Made by a program: the position numbers and the translations under genes
Assembly: GCA_964490845.1 (NCBI GenBank)
Contig: CAZBED010000002.1
Location: 372,001 to 436,000, forward strand
Direction: 5' to 3'
Length of the DNA: 64,000 nucleotides
Origin: JADJSS01 sp964490845
GTDB lineage: Bacteria; Bacteroidota; Bacteroidia; Chitinophagales; JADIYW01
Notes under the pieces: generated by a model
The model's database searches: none
The model's input: only the letters and a program-made list of their open reading frames with translations
Told to the model about the DNA's origin: nothing
In this document: positions 33,250 to 42,038 of the stretch, piece by piece
Numbering within the stretch: the first letter of the stretch is position 1
How the letters are laid out: the number at the start of each line of letters is the position of its first letter

Positions 33250-33708
33250 ATGGCACTCCCAAACTTGTACGATGCAGCAGTGGCGCAAAGTCTTATCAGC
33301 AGAATCAACCAGCTCACTCCGGAAACTACTCCAAAATGGGGAAAGATGAATGTGTCGCAAATGCTGGCGCATTGTTGTGTGACGTATGAATATATCTTTG
33401 ATGAACGAAAAGACAAGCCAAATTTTTTATTGAAGCTGATGCTGAAGACAATTGTAAAAGGTAAGGTTGTGAGCGAAACCCCCTACACACAAAATGGACC
33501 TACCGGCCCGGCATTCATCATGGCCGACAACAAAGATTTTGAAAAGGAAAAGTCCCGCCTAATTGCTTACATCCAAAAAGTGACGGAAGAAGGAGTGTCT
33601 TTTTTTGAAGGCAAGGAATCGGTGTCATTTGGCGTACTCACCACTGCCGAGTGGAATAACATGATGTACAAACACCTGGATCATCACCTTAGGCAGTTTG
33701 GTGTCTAA
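33250..33708 (+). CDS. DUF1569 domain protein
   Basis: 152 residues, covering nearly the whole DUF1569 domain of the DinB-like four-helix superfamily. PKWGKMNVSQMLAHCCVTYEYIF and HLDHHLRQFGV supply conserved histidines that bind metal in related DinB proteins. The biological role is unknown. The gene faces a terminator of the convergent gene. Confidence 0.8.
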   Translation: MALPNLYDAAVAQSLISRINQLTPETTPKWGKMNVSQMLAHCCVTYEYIFDERKDKPNFLLKLMLKTIVKGKVVSETPYTQNGPTGPAFIMADNKDFEKEKSRLIAYIQKVTEEGVSFFEGKESVSFGVLTTAEWNNMMYKHLDHHLRQFGV

Positions 33709-33709
33709 A

Positions 33710-33738
33710 ATAAAAAAATCCGGGAAGTAAGTCCCGGA
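33710..33738 (-). terminator. Terminator of the convergent lipocalin-like gene
   Basis: TCCGGGA (33719-33725) pairs with TCCCGGA (33732-33738); on the minus strand the stem is followed by a run of seven T. It closes the minus-strand gene starting at 34199. Confidence 0.85.
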
Positions 33739-33761
33739 AATGGTTTATTGCCTGAATAAAG

Positions 33762-34199
33762 TTAGTTTCTTTTAGCCGAAAAATTAATTTTCTCACCAAA
33801 TGGGAATTCCAGCGTTAATATTGATACTACATTTGCGATAAAAGTGTAATTGATATCTGCTTCCTGATTCAGGCTGTTTTTCAGATGAATAACTCCCGGG
33901 CTTTTTACAAACCATTCAAACGTTTCAATTCTATCATTTGTAATAACACCTCTGTTGCTGGTGAATTTTCTTTCGACACCCGTTCCGTTCGCTTTAAATG
34001 TAAATTCATGCTTATTCTGAATTTCATTCGAACTAAGGCTTGTAGCTAATTTTTCCCAGCTGCCCACTAAATTTGTATCGATTACTTTTTGAGGTACTAT
34101 TTCCTCTTTGTCCGCTTTATTGCAGGATGTCGTTCCTGTTAACGTAAAACATACCGCTAATATTGCCAGTACATTTTTTGCTAATTTCATTGTTTTCAT
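33762..34199 (-). CDS. Secreted lipocalin-like lipoprotein
   Basis: 145 residues. The signal peptide ends in GTTSCNK. The mature part begins with LVGSWEKLATSLSS and continues with alternating beta strands, as in small lipocalin-like Bacteroidota lipoproteins. No active site can be proposed. It is followed by its own terminator on the minus strand. Confidence 0.7.
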   Translation of the reverse strand: MKTMKLAKNVLAILAVCFTLTGTTSCNKADKEEIVPQKVIDTNLVGSWEKLATSLSSNEIQNKHEFTFKANGTGVERKFTSNRGVITNDRIETFEWFVKSPGVIHLKNSLNQEADINYTFIANVVSILTLEFPFGEKINFSAKRN

Positions 34200-34466
34200 T
34201 CTGTTTGTTTTTTAGTTGTTTTGAATAATTTGATGATGTAAAGTTCTGCAACTGCAGCAGCAAAGAGATAATGGTAAACGTCCGAAAGGATAATTCAGGG
34301 TTTTCCCCAGTTTCGGCACCATGCCGGAATGAAATGTTTTTTCTTTGCAATATGCTTAAAGTAGAGAGGAAAAAGGAATGTTTTAACTCGCCTGCTGTGT
34401 GAAACACTGCGGGTGCTATACTATATATGTTCTTAAACAAAATTCCCAACAGTGACGCTTTCATTC

Positions 34467-34474
34467 GATATTTG
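34467..34474 (+). promoter_or_regulatory. Possible former promoter of the lipase-like gene at 36601
   Basis: GATATTTG within CGATATTTGCA resembles the -7 boxes at 11468 and before sucA. It reads rightward toward the IS1595 element. Without that element it would lie about 88 bp before the ATG now at 36601. Confidence 0.4.
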
Positions 34475-34530
34475 CAGGAAATTCAACACTTTTTTAGGCC
34501 TTCTTACTATTTAATCAGGGAATAATTACC

Positions 34531-34538
34531 TATTTTTA
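34531..34538. repeat. Left 8-bp target duplication of the IS1595 element
   Basis: TATTTTTA occurs here and again at 36578-36585, immediately outside the two terminal inverted repeats; 8 bp AT-rich is the usual IS1595 duplication. Confidence 0.85.
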
Positions 34539-34574
34539 GGTATTGATATATCAATTTACACCGAAATGGCATAA

Positions 34575-34603
34575 ATATAGCCAACTCAATCAGTTGGCTA
34601 TAT
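34575..34603 (-). terminator. Hairpin at the left end of the IS element
   Basis: A perfect 12-bp stem, 34575-34586 with 34592-34603 (core TAGCCAACT / AGTTGGCTA), lies just inside the left terminal repeat and just after the stop of the KilA-N gene. It could terminate element transcripts or insulate the element, though there is no strong T-run. Confidence 0.6.
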
Positions 34604-34610
34604 GGTATTG

Positions 34611-35540
34611 TTATTTTTCTTCTTTTTGGGGAGGTGGTGTATCTAAGAATTTCTTTACAACTCTGTCAAAGTCACCTAATTCATTTGTTGTGTTTGTTGA
34701 TTTCGGTAAATAAGGACTTTTTATTTTATCTAATGTATAATTACTACTTCTGAGTGATTTTAATTCAGATTCTGCCTTATCCCTTAAAACCTCTAAACGT
34801 CTTTTTCTATCAACCCCTTTCTTTATCATTGAAGCATTTGCACTTTCCAAATTTGATAATACTATTAATTCGTGTGCATCAGCACAATCTCTAATATTCA
34901 ACCCCTTTAATGCAAGTTCAGGATTATTTTCCTTCCATGCTTTTGCTGTAATTCCAAATAATGCAAAGTTTAATATTTCTGCTTCGTCTGCATATATTAT
35001 ACCTTTCATTTTTTCAGGAAGATTGCTAATAGGTATCAAAGTTTCTTTTATAGCATCTGTATGAATTTTATAATTAGCTTTTGCTAAAAGCCTTCTGAAA
35101 TCCCATTCGCCAGATAATCTATTTTGCTCTTCTTCTTTTAACCTCTGAAACTCTTTAACTAACAGCAGATTAAACATTGGGCTTATGTACATTCCAAATT
35201 GGAATGCTATGTCTTTATGGGCATATGTCCCACCGTATCTTCCTGTTCTTGCTACTATTCCAATGGCATTAGTTTTCGTAATCCATTGTTTTACAGACAT
35301 AAAAAAGCGATTAGTTCCAGCTTCATTCCTAATTCCCCCGAATTCGGGGGAATTAAAATCGGGATTGTTTAACTGTTCCCAAACTCCTAAGTATTCAATT
35401 GTATTCTTATTAGTTAGCCACTTTTCAATCAATTTTGAACCTTCTTCATTGCCTGAAACCATATCAGTTAAACAAATATAATCGTCATCATTTTTTGATA
35501 TTATATTAATTTCCTGTCCGTTAACTTTAATTTTTTCCAT
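34611..35540 (-). CDS. KilA-N domain passenger protein
   Basis: 309 residues. The N-terminal 115 or so residues are a KilA-N domain (GRYGGTYAHKDIAFQFGMYISPMFNLLLVKEF at about residues 101-132), a DNA-binding fold found in phage antirepressors and Bacteroidota accessory genes. The rest is basic and helical (residues 200-280) with no known motif. It is transcribed with the transposase, 11 bp downstream of it, and lies within the terminal repeats. Its role in transposition or as cargo is unknown. Confidence 0.85.
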   Translation of the reverse strand: MEKIKVNGQEINIISKNDDDYICLTDMVSGNEEGSKLIEKWLTNKNTIEYLGVWEQLNNPDFNSPEFGGIRNEAGTNRFFMSVKQWITKTNAIGIVARTGRYGGTYAHKDIAFQFGMYISPMFNLLLVKEFQRLKEEEQNRLSGEWDFRRLLAKANYKIHTDAIKETLIPISNLPEKMKGIIYADEAEILNFALFGITAKAWKENNPELALKGLNIRDCADAHELIVLSNLESANASMIKKGVDRKRRLEVLRDKAESELKSLRSSNYTLDKIKSPYLPKSTNTTNELGDFDRVVKKFLDTPPPQKEEK

Positions 35541-35551
35541 ATGTAAATTTA

Positions 35552-36484
35552 TTATTTTGAAATCAATTTGGAATATTTAATCTTATTATTTGAATTAGCT
35601 AAAACTAATGCAAATCTATGAGAATCAGTCATTGCTCTCGTATTGTATCTATATGCAAATTCAGTCACATATTGGTCTAAATGCTTAGGAGAAACAAAGT
35701 GATAGATTCCAACAATTCCCCTTTTTAATAAACTCCAAAAACCTTCTAATGTATTTGTGTGATAAATACCTTTCGTATATTCTCCTGTGCTGTGACTGAC
35801 AATTTTATGTTTATTAAAACTGTCTTTTAATCCTGAATATCCACCAAATGAATCAGAAACAATGGTTGCATCTTTACCAACATTTTCTATTATAATTGGT
35901 TTCAATGTTTCTTTATTTACTTCTGAAACCTTCATGGCAACAATATTACCACCTCTTTTTAATATACCAAATACTGGTGTCATGTGCATATATCCACCAC
36001 CTAATTTACTCAACTCTTTGCGTTTCTTGGTGTGCATATTTGTTCTTTTACCACCTATAAATGTTTCGTCAACTTCTGCTATTGTTTCAATAGTATCGGT
36101 ATTGTTATCATTGTCTAAACCCAATGTATAACGAATCCTATGCAACATAAACCATGCAGATTTTTGTGTAATACCTAAGTCACGTGCTAATTGATGTGAT
36201 GAAATTCCCTTTTTGTGAGATGCTACAATATAGATACCCATGAACCATTTTTGCAATGGCATCTTGGTGTCATCAAACATAGTTCCGGTACGAACATTAA
36301 AGTATTTTCCTGTATTCTTGCATTTGAATTTATTGCCTGCACATGAATATACTTTGGATGTTGAATCAAATGGACTTATAATGCCATCTGCCCATCTTAA
36401 TTGTTGTAAATAATCAATACACTTTTGTTCAGTATCGAAAGTTCTAACTAAATCTATAATGCTTTTGAATTGTGTAAATTCCAT
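35552..36484 (-). CDS. IS1595-family (ISXO2-like) transposase
   Basis: 310 residues with the ISXO2-like DDE domain. The first acidic residue lies in IAEVDETFIGGKRTN (about residue 142), the second in TIVSDSFGGY, and the third motif is YHTNTLEGFWSLLKRGI. The N-terminal zinc ribbon has a single YSCAGNKFKCKNTGKYF half; the other half, usually CPHC, reads SPFD. The gene is intact from start to stop. Confidence 0.92.
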   Translation of the reverse strand: MEFTQFKSIIDLVRTFDTEQKCIDYLQQLRWADGIISPFDSTSKVYSCAGNKFKCKNTGKYFNVRTGTMFDDTKMPLQKWFMGIYIVASHKKGISSHQLARDLGITQKSAWFMLHRIRYTLGLDNDNNTDTIETIAEVDETFIGGKRTNMHTKKRKELSKLGGGYMHMTPVFGILKRGGNIVAMKVSEVNKETLKPIIIENVGKDATIVSDSFGGYSGLKDSFNKHKIVSHSTGEYTKGIYHTNTLEGFWSLLKRGIVGIYHFVSPKHLDQYVTEFAYRYNTRAMTDSHRFALVLANSNNKIKYSKLISK

Positions 36485-36577
36485 CTTATTCGTATTTGAT
36501 ACTGTAAAGATGAGTATTATTTTACACTAAACCAAATTTATTTTGTTAAAAACGGTGTAAATTCGTATATCGTTACC

Positions 36578-36585
36578 TATTTTTA
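36578..36585. repeat. Right 8-bp target duplication of the IS1595 element
   Basis: A second copy of TATTTTTA lies directly after the right terminal repeat and 15 bp before the ATG at 36601. Confidence 0.85.
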
Positions 36586-36600
36586 GGTAAATTCCAAAAC

Positions 36601-37824
36601 ATGAAAAAAAGTTTTTACATCTTATTATTTGCGCTTTATTTTACTTCCTGTAAAAAGGATACCTTATCTCCTGATGATTCTTTTACCTATACAGGTGCAT
36701 TGGGGGATATTATAAGGATAGTTGAAAAAGATTCGTTGTCTGTAGCGGAAATACAGGCCATGCTTCCATCTGAAATCAGTTCTCTGGTGACAATAAACAA
36801 CGGAGTCTATTCTTATATTGTCGAATATAAGTCTGTGAATAAAGACGGAGATACGGTAAAAGCCAGTGGCTCCATCTTTGTACCAATGAAAGATAGTTTT
36901 GCATTAGCCTTAGTGAGTTACCAACATGGTACCGTACTTCAAAAAAGTGATGCGCCCTCTATTGGCAGAGGAAGTGAATATCTGCTTACACTTGCATTGG
37001 CGGGTGCTGACGCTGTGGTTACCTGTGTACCTGATTATTTAGGATTAGGTACGGGTGATGGGCTGCATTTATATTTAAATCCGCGAGAAGAAGCAAATTC
37101 CGCCCGGGATTTAATGCGTTGCGTCAGGAAGCTGGTGGCAAGAGATAAGATTGCCCACCTGAACGGCCAGGTTTTTCTATTCGGCTATTCTCAGGGTGGC
37201 CATGCCACGATGGCTGCTCAGCGCCAGTTGGAGAAAGAAAATCCGAAAGAATTTAAATTAGTAGCCAGCGCGCCTATGGCCGGCCCTTATGCATTGAGCA
37301 GAACCACACAGTTTGATGTTATGCTGGATTCCACGTTCTATCCCAACCCTTTTTATCTTCCCTATCTGGCTGTAAGTTTGTTTCATGCAACAAATGTGTT
37401 TGACACATACAATAAAGTATTTAAACACCCTTATGATTCATTAATTCCGGAGATTATTGACGGATATCATTCAGCAGGATATGCCAATGCCTCTTTTCCG
37501 TACTATGTCAGTAATATTGTACTGGATTCTATGAGGACAGCCATAAAAAATGACCCTAACCATCCGATACGCCTGGCTGCAAAAGAGTACGATCTGGTGG
37601 ATGACTGGACACCTACAACACCTATGAGGTTATATCATTGTCATGGAGATGATAATGTATTTTTTGATAACGCAGTATATGCGGATTCCGTCTTCAGGCT
37701 TCGTGGAACGGATATCGAGTTGATAGACGTTGGTGATTCTAAACATGAAGCCTGCGCCCCGCCCGCAATGCTGTTCGCCAGAGGTTGGTTCAGCGGATTA
37801 GTCCGCTACGATAAGATAAAGTAA
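36601..37824 (+). CDS. Secreted alpha/beta hydrolase lipoprotein (lipase-like)
   Basis: 407 residues. The signal peptide ends in YFTSCKK. The nucleophile Ser is in LFGYSQGGHATMAAQ (about residue 200), with LVSYQHGT earlier as the oxyanion strand; candidate Asp and His are in LYHCHGDDNVFFD and DSKHEACAPP. This resembles secretory lipase/esterase families that act on extracellular esters. The IS1595 insertion has cut this gene from the sequence that used to lie more than 15 bp upstream. Confidence 0.85.
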   Translation: MKKSFYILLFALYFTSCKKDTLSPDDSFTYTGALGDIIRIVEKDSLSVAEIQAMLPSEISSLVTINNGVYSYIVEYKSVNKDGDTVKASGSIFVPMKDSFALALVSYQHGTVLQKSDAPSIGRGSEYLLTLALAGADAVVTCVPDYLGLGTGDGLHLYLNPREEANSARDLMRCVRKLVARDKIAHLNGQVFLFGYSQGGHATMAAQRQLEKENPKEFKLVASAPMAGPYALSRTTQFDVMLDSTFYPNPFYLPYLAVSLFHATNVFDTYNKVFKHPYDSLIPEIIDGYHSAGYANASFPYYVSNIVLDSMRTAIKNDPNHPIRLAAKEYDLVDDWTPTTPMRLYHCHGDDNVFFDNAVYADSVFRLRGTDIELIDVGDSKHEACAPPAMLFARGWFSGLVRYDKIK

Positions 37825-37861
37825 TTGTACTTTTCTGCACTACAATAGTACACTTTGCTGT

Positions 37862-39265
37862 TTACACGTGCAATGCTCTGTTGTCTGTTGCAGCTAATGC
37901 TGCTTCTTTAAATGCTTCAGTATAGGTCGGATGTGCATGCGAAATGCGTCCGATATCTTCTGCGCTGGCTCTGAATTCCATAGCTACCACAGCCTCTGCA
38001 ATCATATCGGCAGCTCGTGCGCCAATCATGTGAACGCCAAGAATTTCATCGGTCTTAGCATCCGCCAATACTTTGATGAGCCCGTCGATATCCATGCTTG
38101 CACGGGAACGGCCTAAAGCGCGCATCGGAAAGGAGCCGGATTTATATGCTATTCCTTTTTCTTTCAATTGGTTCTCTGTCTGTCCCACACTCGCTACTTC
38201 CGGCCAGGTATAAACCACCCCGGGAATAAGATTATAGTTGATATGCGGTTTTTGCCCTGCAATGGTTTCCGCCACAAAAACGCCTTCTTCTTCTGCTTTG
38301 TGCGCCAACATCGCGCCGCGTACCACATCGCCAATCGCGTAAATATTTGGAACAGTTGTTTGCAGGTGTTCATCCACTTCTATTTGTCCGCGCTGGTTGG
38401 GTGTAATGCCGATATTTTCCAGGCCTAAACCATCCGTGTAAGCACGTCTGCCGATGGCTACGAGACAGTAATCTGCTTCCAGTTTAATTTCCTGTTCTTT
38501 TTTATCTAATGCCGTTACCGTAACAGAGTCGCCATGGTTGACAGCGCCGGTCACTTTGTGTGACAAATAAAATTTGATGCCCAGTTTTTTCAGGCTGCGC
38601 TGCAGTTCTTTGCCTAAGTCGTCATCCATCGTTGGAATAATCTTATCCAAAAACTCCACTACCGATACTTCCGTGCCTAAGCGCTGGTATACAGAACCCA
38701 ATTCCAATCCAATGACACCGCCGCCAATGATGACCATTGATTTCGGCAATTCTTTCAACGATAAGGCTTCCGTGGAGGTGATAATCCTGGTTTTATCAAT
38801 CGGTAAGAAAGGCAAGGTGGACGGCTTGGAGCCTGTTGCTATGATGGCATATTTTGTTCCAATCTGTTCTTCGCTGCCATCTGCTTTTTTGATGGAAACA
38901 GTAGTATTGTTCACAAAAGAACCCTGTCCATTATATACCGTCACTTTATTTTTCTTCATCAGGTAGTCGATACCGCCGCAGGTAGTTTCTACTACTTTTG
39001 CTTTGCGTGCAATCATTTGTGTGAAGCTCACCTGCGCGTTGCTGATTTCGATACCGTGTTCTTTAAAGGTATGTTGTGCGTTGTGATAGTGCTCGGACGA
39101 ATCCAGCAGCGCCTTGGAGGGGATGCAACCCACATTGAGGCAGGTACCACCCAGTGTATTATACTTTTCGATGATGGCGGTATTAAATCCTAATTGTGCG
39201 CATCGAATGGCTGCCACATATCCGCCGGGGCCGCTGCCTATGATGGTAATGTCGTGTTTGTTCAT
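37862..39265 (-). CDS. lpdA: Dihydrolipoyl dehydrogenase (E3)
   Basis: 467 residues from the ATG at 39265 (MNKHDITIIGSGPGGYVAA); an upstream ATG at 39307 adds 14 residues before the FAD loop and is less likely. The redox-active disulfide is GGTCLNVGCIPSKALL (about residue 45), and the C-terminal catalytic His-Glu is in HAHPTYTEAFKEA. E3 reoxidises the lipoyl arms of 2-oxoglutarate and pyruvate dehydrogenases. It lies on the same strand as odhB and sucA but 7 kb away. Confidence 0.96.
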   Translation of the reverse strand: MNKHDITIIGSGPGGYVAAIRCAQLGFNTAIIEKYNTLGGTCLNVGCIPSKALLDSSEHYHNAQHTFKEHGIEISNAQVSFTQMIARKAKVVETTCGGIDYLMKKNKVTVYNGQGSFVNNTTVSIKKADGSEEQIGTKYAIIATGSKPSTLPFLPIDKTRIITSTEALSLKELPKSMVIIGGGVIGLELGSVYQRLGTEVSVVEFLDKIIPTMDDDLGKELQRSLKKLGIKFYLSHKVTGAVNHGDSVTVTALDKKEQEIKLEADYCLVAIGRRAYTDGLGLENIGITPNQRGQIEVDEHLQTTVPNIYAIGDVVRGAMLAHKAEEEGVFVAETIAGQKPHINYNLIPGVVYTWPEVASVGQTENQLKEKGIAYKSGSFPMRALGRSRASMDIDGLIKVLADAKTDEILGVHMIGARAADMIAEAVVAMEFRASAEDIGRISHAHPTYTEAFKEAALAATDNRALHV

Positions 39266-39462
39266 CTTTTTATATTCTTTAACAAAATTAAGGCTATTAT
39301 GATTCATAAAAAAATAGATTTCATGAATTAATCACATAGTTTTATAAGCTATAGCGATATTCAGAAATAGAATAACTGGTGTTGTAAAATGACAGTCCTT
39401 CATTGAGGTGTGCCTGATTGCATGTAATTTACAATGATACCTACGGCTGCTTATGAATGTAT

Positions 39463-41259
39463 TCAGGCAATTAATTGATTTACCGACTTTTCAATTAATA
39501 TTGAAGCTGTAAATCCCTGATTTGGAGCAGTTTTAAAACTTAAACTGCACTTAATTACTTTGGCAAGATCAATTACAATTTGCAATCCTAAACCATTTTT
39601 CTGACTGAGTGTCTGTTTGGATTCTAATAATTCGTTTAACTTGCTTTTATCCATGCCAGGTCCGTTATCAGTAATTTGAATTAAAACGCCTTCTTCTGTT
39701 TGTTTAGCATTCCAGCAAATGATCGCTTGATCTGTATTTTTTAAAACTTTAATAGCATTCGAAGTTAGATTCTGCATGATTATCTGCAGAAAGATTTCAT
39801 CAGATATAATTTCTAGATTATCCGGATTATTGAATTGAATAACAACTTGCTTTTCATGTTCGAAGAAGATTTCTATATACCTGAATAAATCTGAAATTAA
39901 AATACTTTGGTAGTTGGGTTTAAAATTTTGCATCTGACCTTTGCTCCATAATAATAACGTTTCCATGTTTTCTAAAAGATGTTCTGCACTCAGAATTACT
40001 TTTTCTGTGTAAAGTTCTTCTTCTTTTTTATTGTCAAAGCTGCCGTTTTTTTTCAATTGGAGAAGTGTTATTAAGTTTGTAATCGGACTTCTTAAGTCAT
40101 GGCTGAGAATGCCGAATAATTTTGCTTTAATTTCATTGGCATGTGATAAGTCAGCATTTAACAGATTAAGAATGATGTTATTCTTTTTTCTGTTTCGCGC
40201 CTGAAAGTAAAGTAATAATCCTATAACAGAAAGTAATACAATGCCTGTTATAAGCGCAATAGCCAGGCGTTTTTGTGAAGTTAACTGGATTTGCTTTAAT
40301 GCAATTTCCTGATTCTTTTTTTCTATTTCCAAGGCACTTTCTTTCTCTGCCAGTTCATTTTTTATGTCCTGAGAATAAACTGAATCTGATATTTCGTAAT
40401 AGGTTTTAAAATTTAGCAAGGCTGACTTGTAATCTCCGTCTACTTCCTGTAATTCTGATAAAATGCCTTTGTAGTAGGCTTCATCAATCCTGTTGCCGGA
40501 TGCTCTGGCCAGTGTAATGGCATCGTGAATGAATAAATAGCCTTTTTGGATACATGATTTCTTTGAAAATGGAACATATATAGAAAGTTTAGACAGGCTG
40601 TCAAATTCATTAAATCTTACTATGTCTTTATAGAAACTGCCTATATTTCCCTGATTGATATAGTACTTACTGTCTCTGTTGTTGCCAAAAAAATCTTTCG
40701 CCATATAAGCATAATCAATAGATTTTACTTTGTCTGTTTCGTAATAGGTAATACTTAAATTAGCATATAAACCAGCCATACGCTGGGAATCGGGTCTTAT
40801 TACTTTATTGTATAGTTTTTCAGTTATAGAATAATAGTATTGTGCTGAATCATACATAAGTTGTGATGTAAATGCATCGCCTTTACGCTTGTAGTAATCA
40901 CCTTCCAGTAAGGGATTTTTTCTGGATAATTGTAAAGCCAGATTATTGTAATAATCACTTTTGCTAAAGTTTTTCTGGTAAAAAAATATTCTGCTTATCT
41001 GATTATAGCATACTATTTTCAGGCTGTCCTGCTGTGTATGTTTACACAAGTTTAGCGCTTGTAAAAAATAATCCAATGCCTGAGTATGGTTGTTTGATTC
41101 AATGTAACATTGACCTATTTGTGTATAAAGTTCAATCTTTCTTGCATCGGAAATATTCGATTTAATAAGCTGCTTTACAGAGTCCATTTCTCTTTGATAG
41201 GAATTTCCCGATACAATAAATGGAAGTATAAAACAGAATAAGATAATTTGTCGTTTCAC
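39463..41259 (-). CDS. TPR-containing sensor histidine kinase
   Basis: 598 residues. A signal peptide (LFCFILPFIVSG) is followed by about 250 residues of tetratricopeptide-like repeats outside the membrane (TQIGQCYIESNNHTQALDYFLQAL), a membrane segment (LAIALITGIVLLSVIGLLLYF, about residues 332-352), then a kinase core with the His box LFGILSHDLRSPITNLITL (His about residue 389) and the ATP-binding domain with NLTSNAIKVL and DNGPGMD. Its start overlaps the stop of the response regulator by 4 bp. Confidence 0.92.
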   Translation of the reverse strand: MKRQIILFCFILPFIVSGNSYQREMDSVKQLIKSNISDARKIELYTQIGQCYIESNNHTQALDYFLQALNLCKHTQQDSLKIVCYNQISRIFFYQKNFSKSDYYNNLALQLSRKNPLLEGDYYKRKGDAFTSQLMYDSAQYYYSITEKLYNKVIRPDSQRMAGLYANLSITYYETDKVKSIDYAYMAKDFFGNNRDSKYYINQGNIGSFYKDIVRFNEFDSLSKLSIYVPFSKKSCIQKGYLFIHDAITLARASGNRIDEAYYKGILSELQEVDGDYKSALLNFKTYYEISDSVYSQDIKNELAEKESALEIEKKNQEIALKQIQLTSQKRLAIALITGIVLLSVIGLLLYFQARNRKKNNIILNLLNADLSHANEIKAKLFGILSHDLRSPITNLITLLQLKKNGSFDNKKEEELYTEKVILSAEHLLENMETLLLWSKGQMQNFKPNYQSILISDLFRYIEIFFEHEKQVVIQFNNPDNLEIISDEIFLQIIMQNLTSNAIKVLKNTDQAIICWNAKQTEEGVLIQITDNGPGMDKSKLNELLESKQTLSQKNGLGLQIVIDLAKVIKCSLSFKTAPNQGFTASILIEKSVNQLIA

Positions 41260-41951
41260 AGGTTTTGTAATTGCATTTTATAGGATCTTCCAATCGGAAT
41301 CGTGAATTGGTCTATAATAACCTCATTAGCTTTTAATTTCTTTATGTAATGTTTAGGTACTGCAAAACTTCTGTGTATTCTGATAAACGAAGAAAATGCA
41401 TTTTCCAGCAACAAAGCTGACAGACTGGATAAAACAAAATGAGATTTATTTGAAGTTACAATTTTTGTATAATCTTTCAATGCCTCCAGAAATAAGATTT
41501 CGTGCGTATTTATCTTAATTTTCTCATGACCGTTTTTTATAAAGATGTTGTCTGCTCCAATATTTTCATCCAGCAATGTTGCCTTTTCTTTGATCTGAAG
41601 ATATTGTCTTGCTCTTATAATAGTTTGTTCAAATCGTTCTTTTTGTAAGGGTTTTGTCAGAAAATCCAAAGCGTTTTGTTCAAAGCCATCTATTGCATAT
41701 TCAGGGTGACTGGTAATAAAAATACAAACCGGAATTTCCGGCAGTTGGCTTCTCAATGCGATGCCGCTCATTTCACCCATGTCCACATCTAAAAAGATAA
41801 CATGCGGTTTTTTTTCTTTGATTGGAATCAGGGCTTCTTCTGCAGAAGTGTATTCGCCTGAAGCTACAAAGTCAGCATAGGATTTAAGGAATACTTTCAA
41901 AGAAAGTCTGTCCAGCTCGTTATCTTCTACAATGATGTATGAGTAACTCAT
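41256..41951 (-). CDS. LytTR-family response regulator
   Basis: 231 residues. The receiver domain has the phospho-acceptor Asp in VIFLDVDMGEMSG (about residue 56) and the Lys in FLTKPLQKERF. The LytTR DNA-binding domain (about residues 135-231) has IFIKNGHEKIKINTHEILFLEALKDYTKI and FIRIHRSFAVPKHYIKKL. It is the first gene of the two-component operon and divergent from the secreted-protein cluster at 42070, whose regulation it may control. Confidence 0.95.
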   Translation of the reverse strand: MSYSYIIVEDNELDRLSLKVFLKSYADFVASGEYTSAEEALIPIKEKKPHVIFLDVDMGEMSGIALRSQLPEIPVCIFITSHPEYAIDGFEQNALDFLTKPLQKERFEQTIIRARQYLQIKEKATLLDENIGADNIFIKNGHEKIKINTHEILFLEALKDYTKIVTSNKSHFVLSSLSALLLENAFSSFIRIHRSFAVPKHYIKKLKANEVIIDQFTIPIGRSYKMQLQNL

Positions 41952-41982
41952 TTCAGTACTAAAATAAGAAATAAATGTTGTT

Positions 41983-42010
41983 TGTCGATAAAAAATGTCG
42001 TTGGTCGATT
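41983..42010. promoter_or_regulatory. Repeated TGTCGAT/GTCG words in the LytTR-cluster intergenic gap
   Basis: Three related words TGTCGAT (41983), TGTCGTT (41996) and GGTCGAT (42003) lie in the 118-bp gap between the divergent LytTR gene and the lipoprotein cluster. The spacings of 13 and 7 bp could be direct repeats for a regulator or a decayed heptamer array. A -7 box TAAATTTG follows at 42039. Confidence 0.4.
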
Positions 42011-42038
42011 AGGAAGTAATTCCATTTGAAGCAGAACC

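Larger units (their letters stand above)
34539..36577. mobile_element. IS1595-family insertion sequence with KilA-N passenger gene
   Basis: The element is 2,039 bp. Its terminal inverted repeats are 34539-34563 and 36553-36577; both start GGTA, end with AATTTACACCG inside, and agree at 21 of 25 positions. The 8-bp duplications TATTTTTA flank it on both sides. Inside are a complete transposase gene (minus strand) and a downstream co-directional KilA-N gene 11 bp after it. The intact ends and open transposase frame suggest a recent, possibly still mobile insertion. Confidence 0.9.

Noticed and set aside
34117..34464. A 115-residue minus-strand frame upstream of the lipocalin-like gene.
   Set aside because: It overlaps the signal peptide region of that gene in another phase and shows no family features.
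34526..36589. A 17-bp direct repeat TTACCTATTTTTAGGTA on both sides of the IS element taken as the target duplication.
   Set aside because: With 17 bp as duplication the terminal repeats fall out of register by one base. Taking GGTA as part of the terminal repeats gives equal-length 25-bp repeats and an 8-bp duplication, which is the IS1595 norm.
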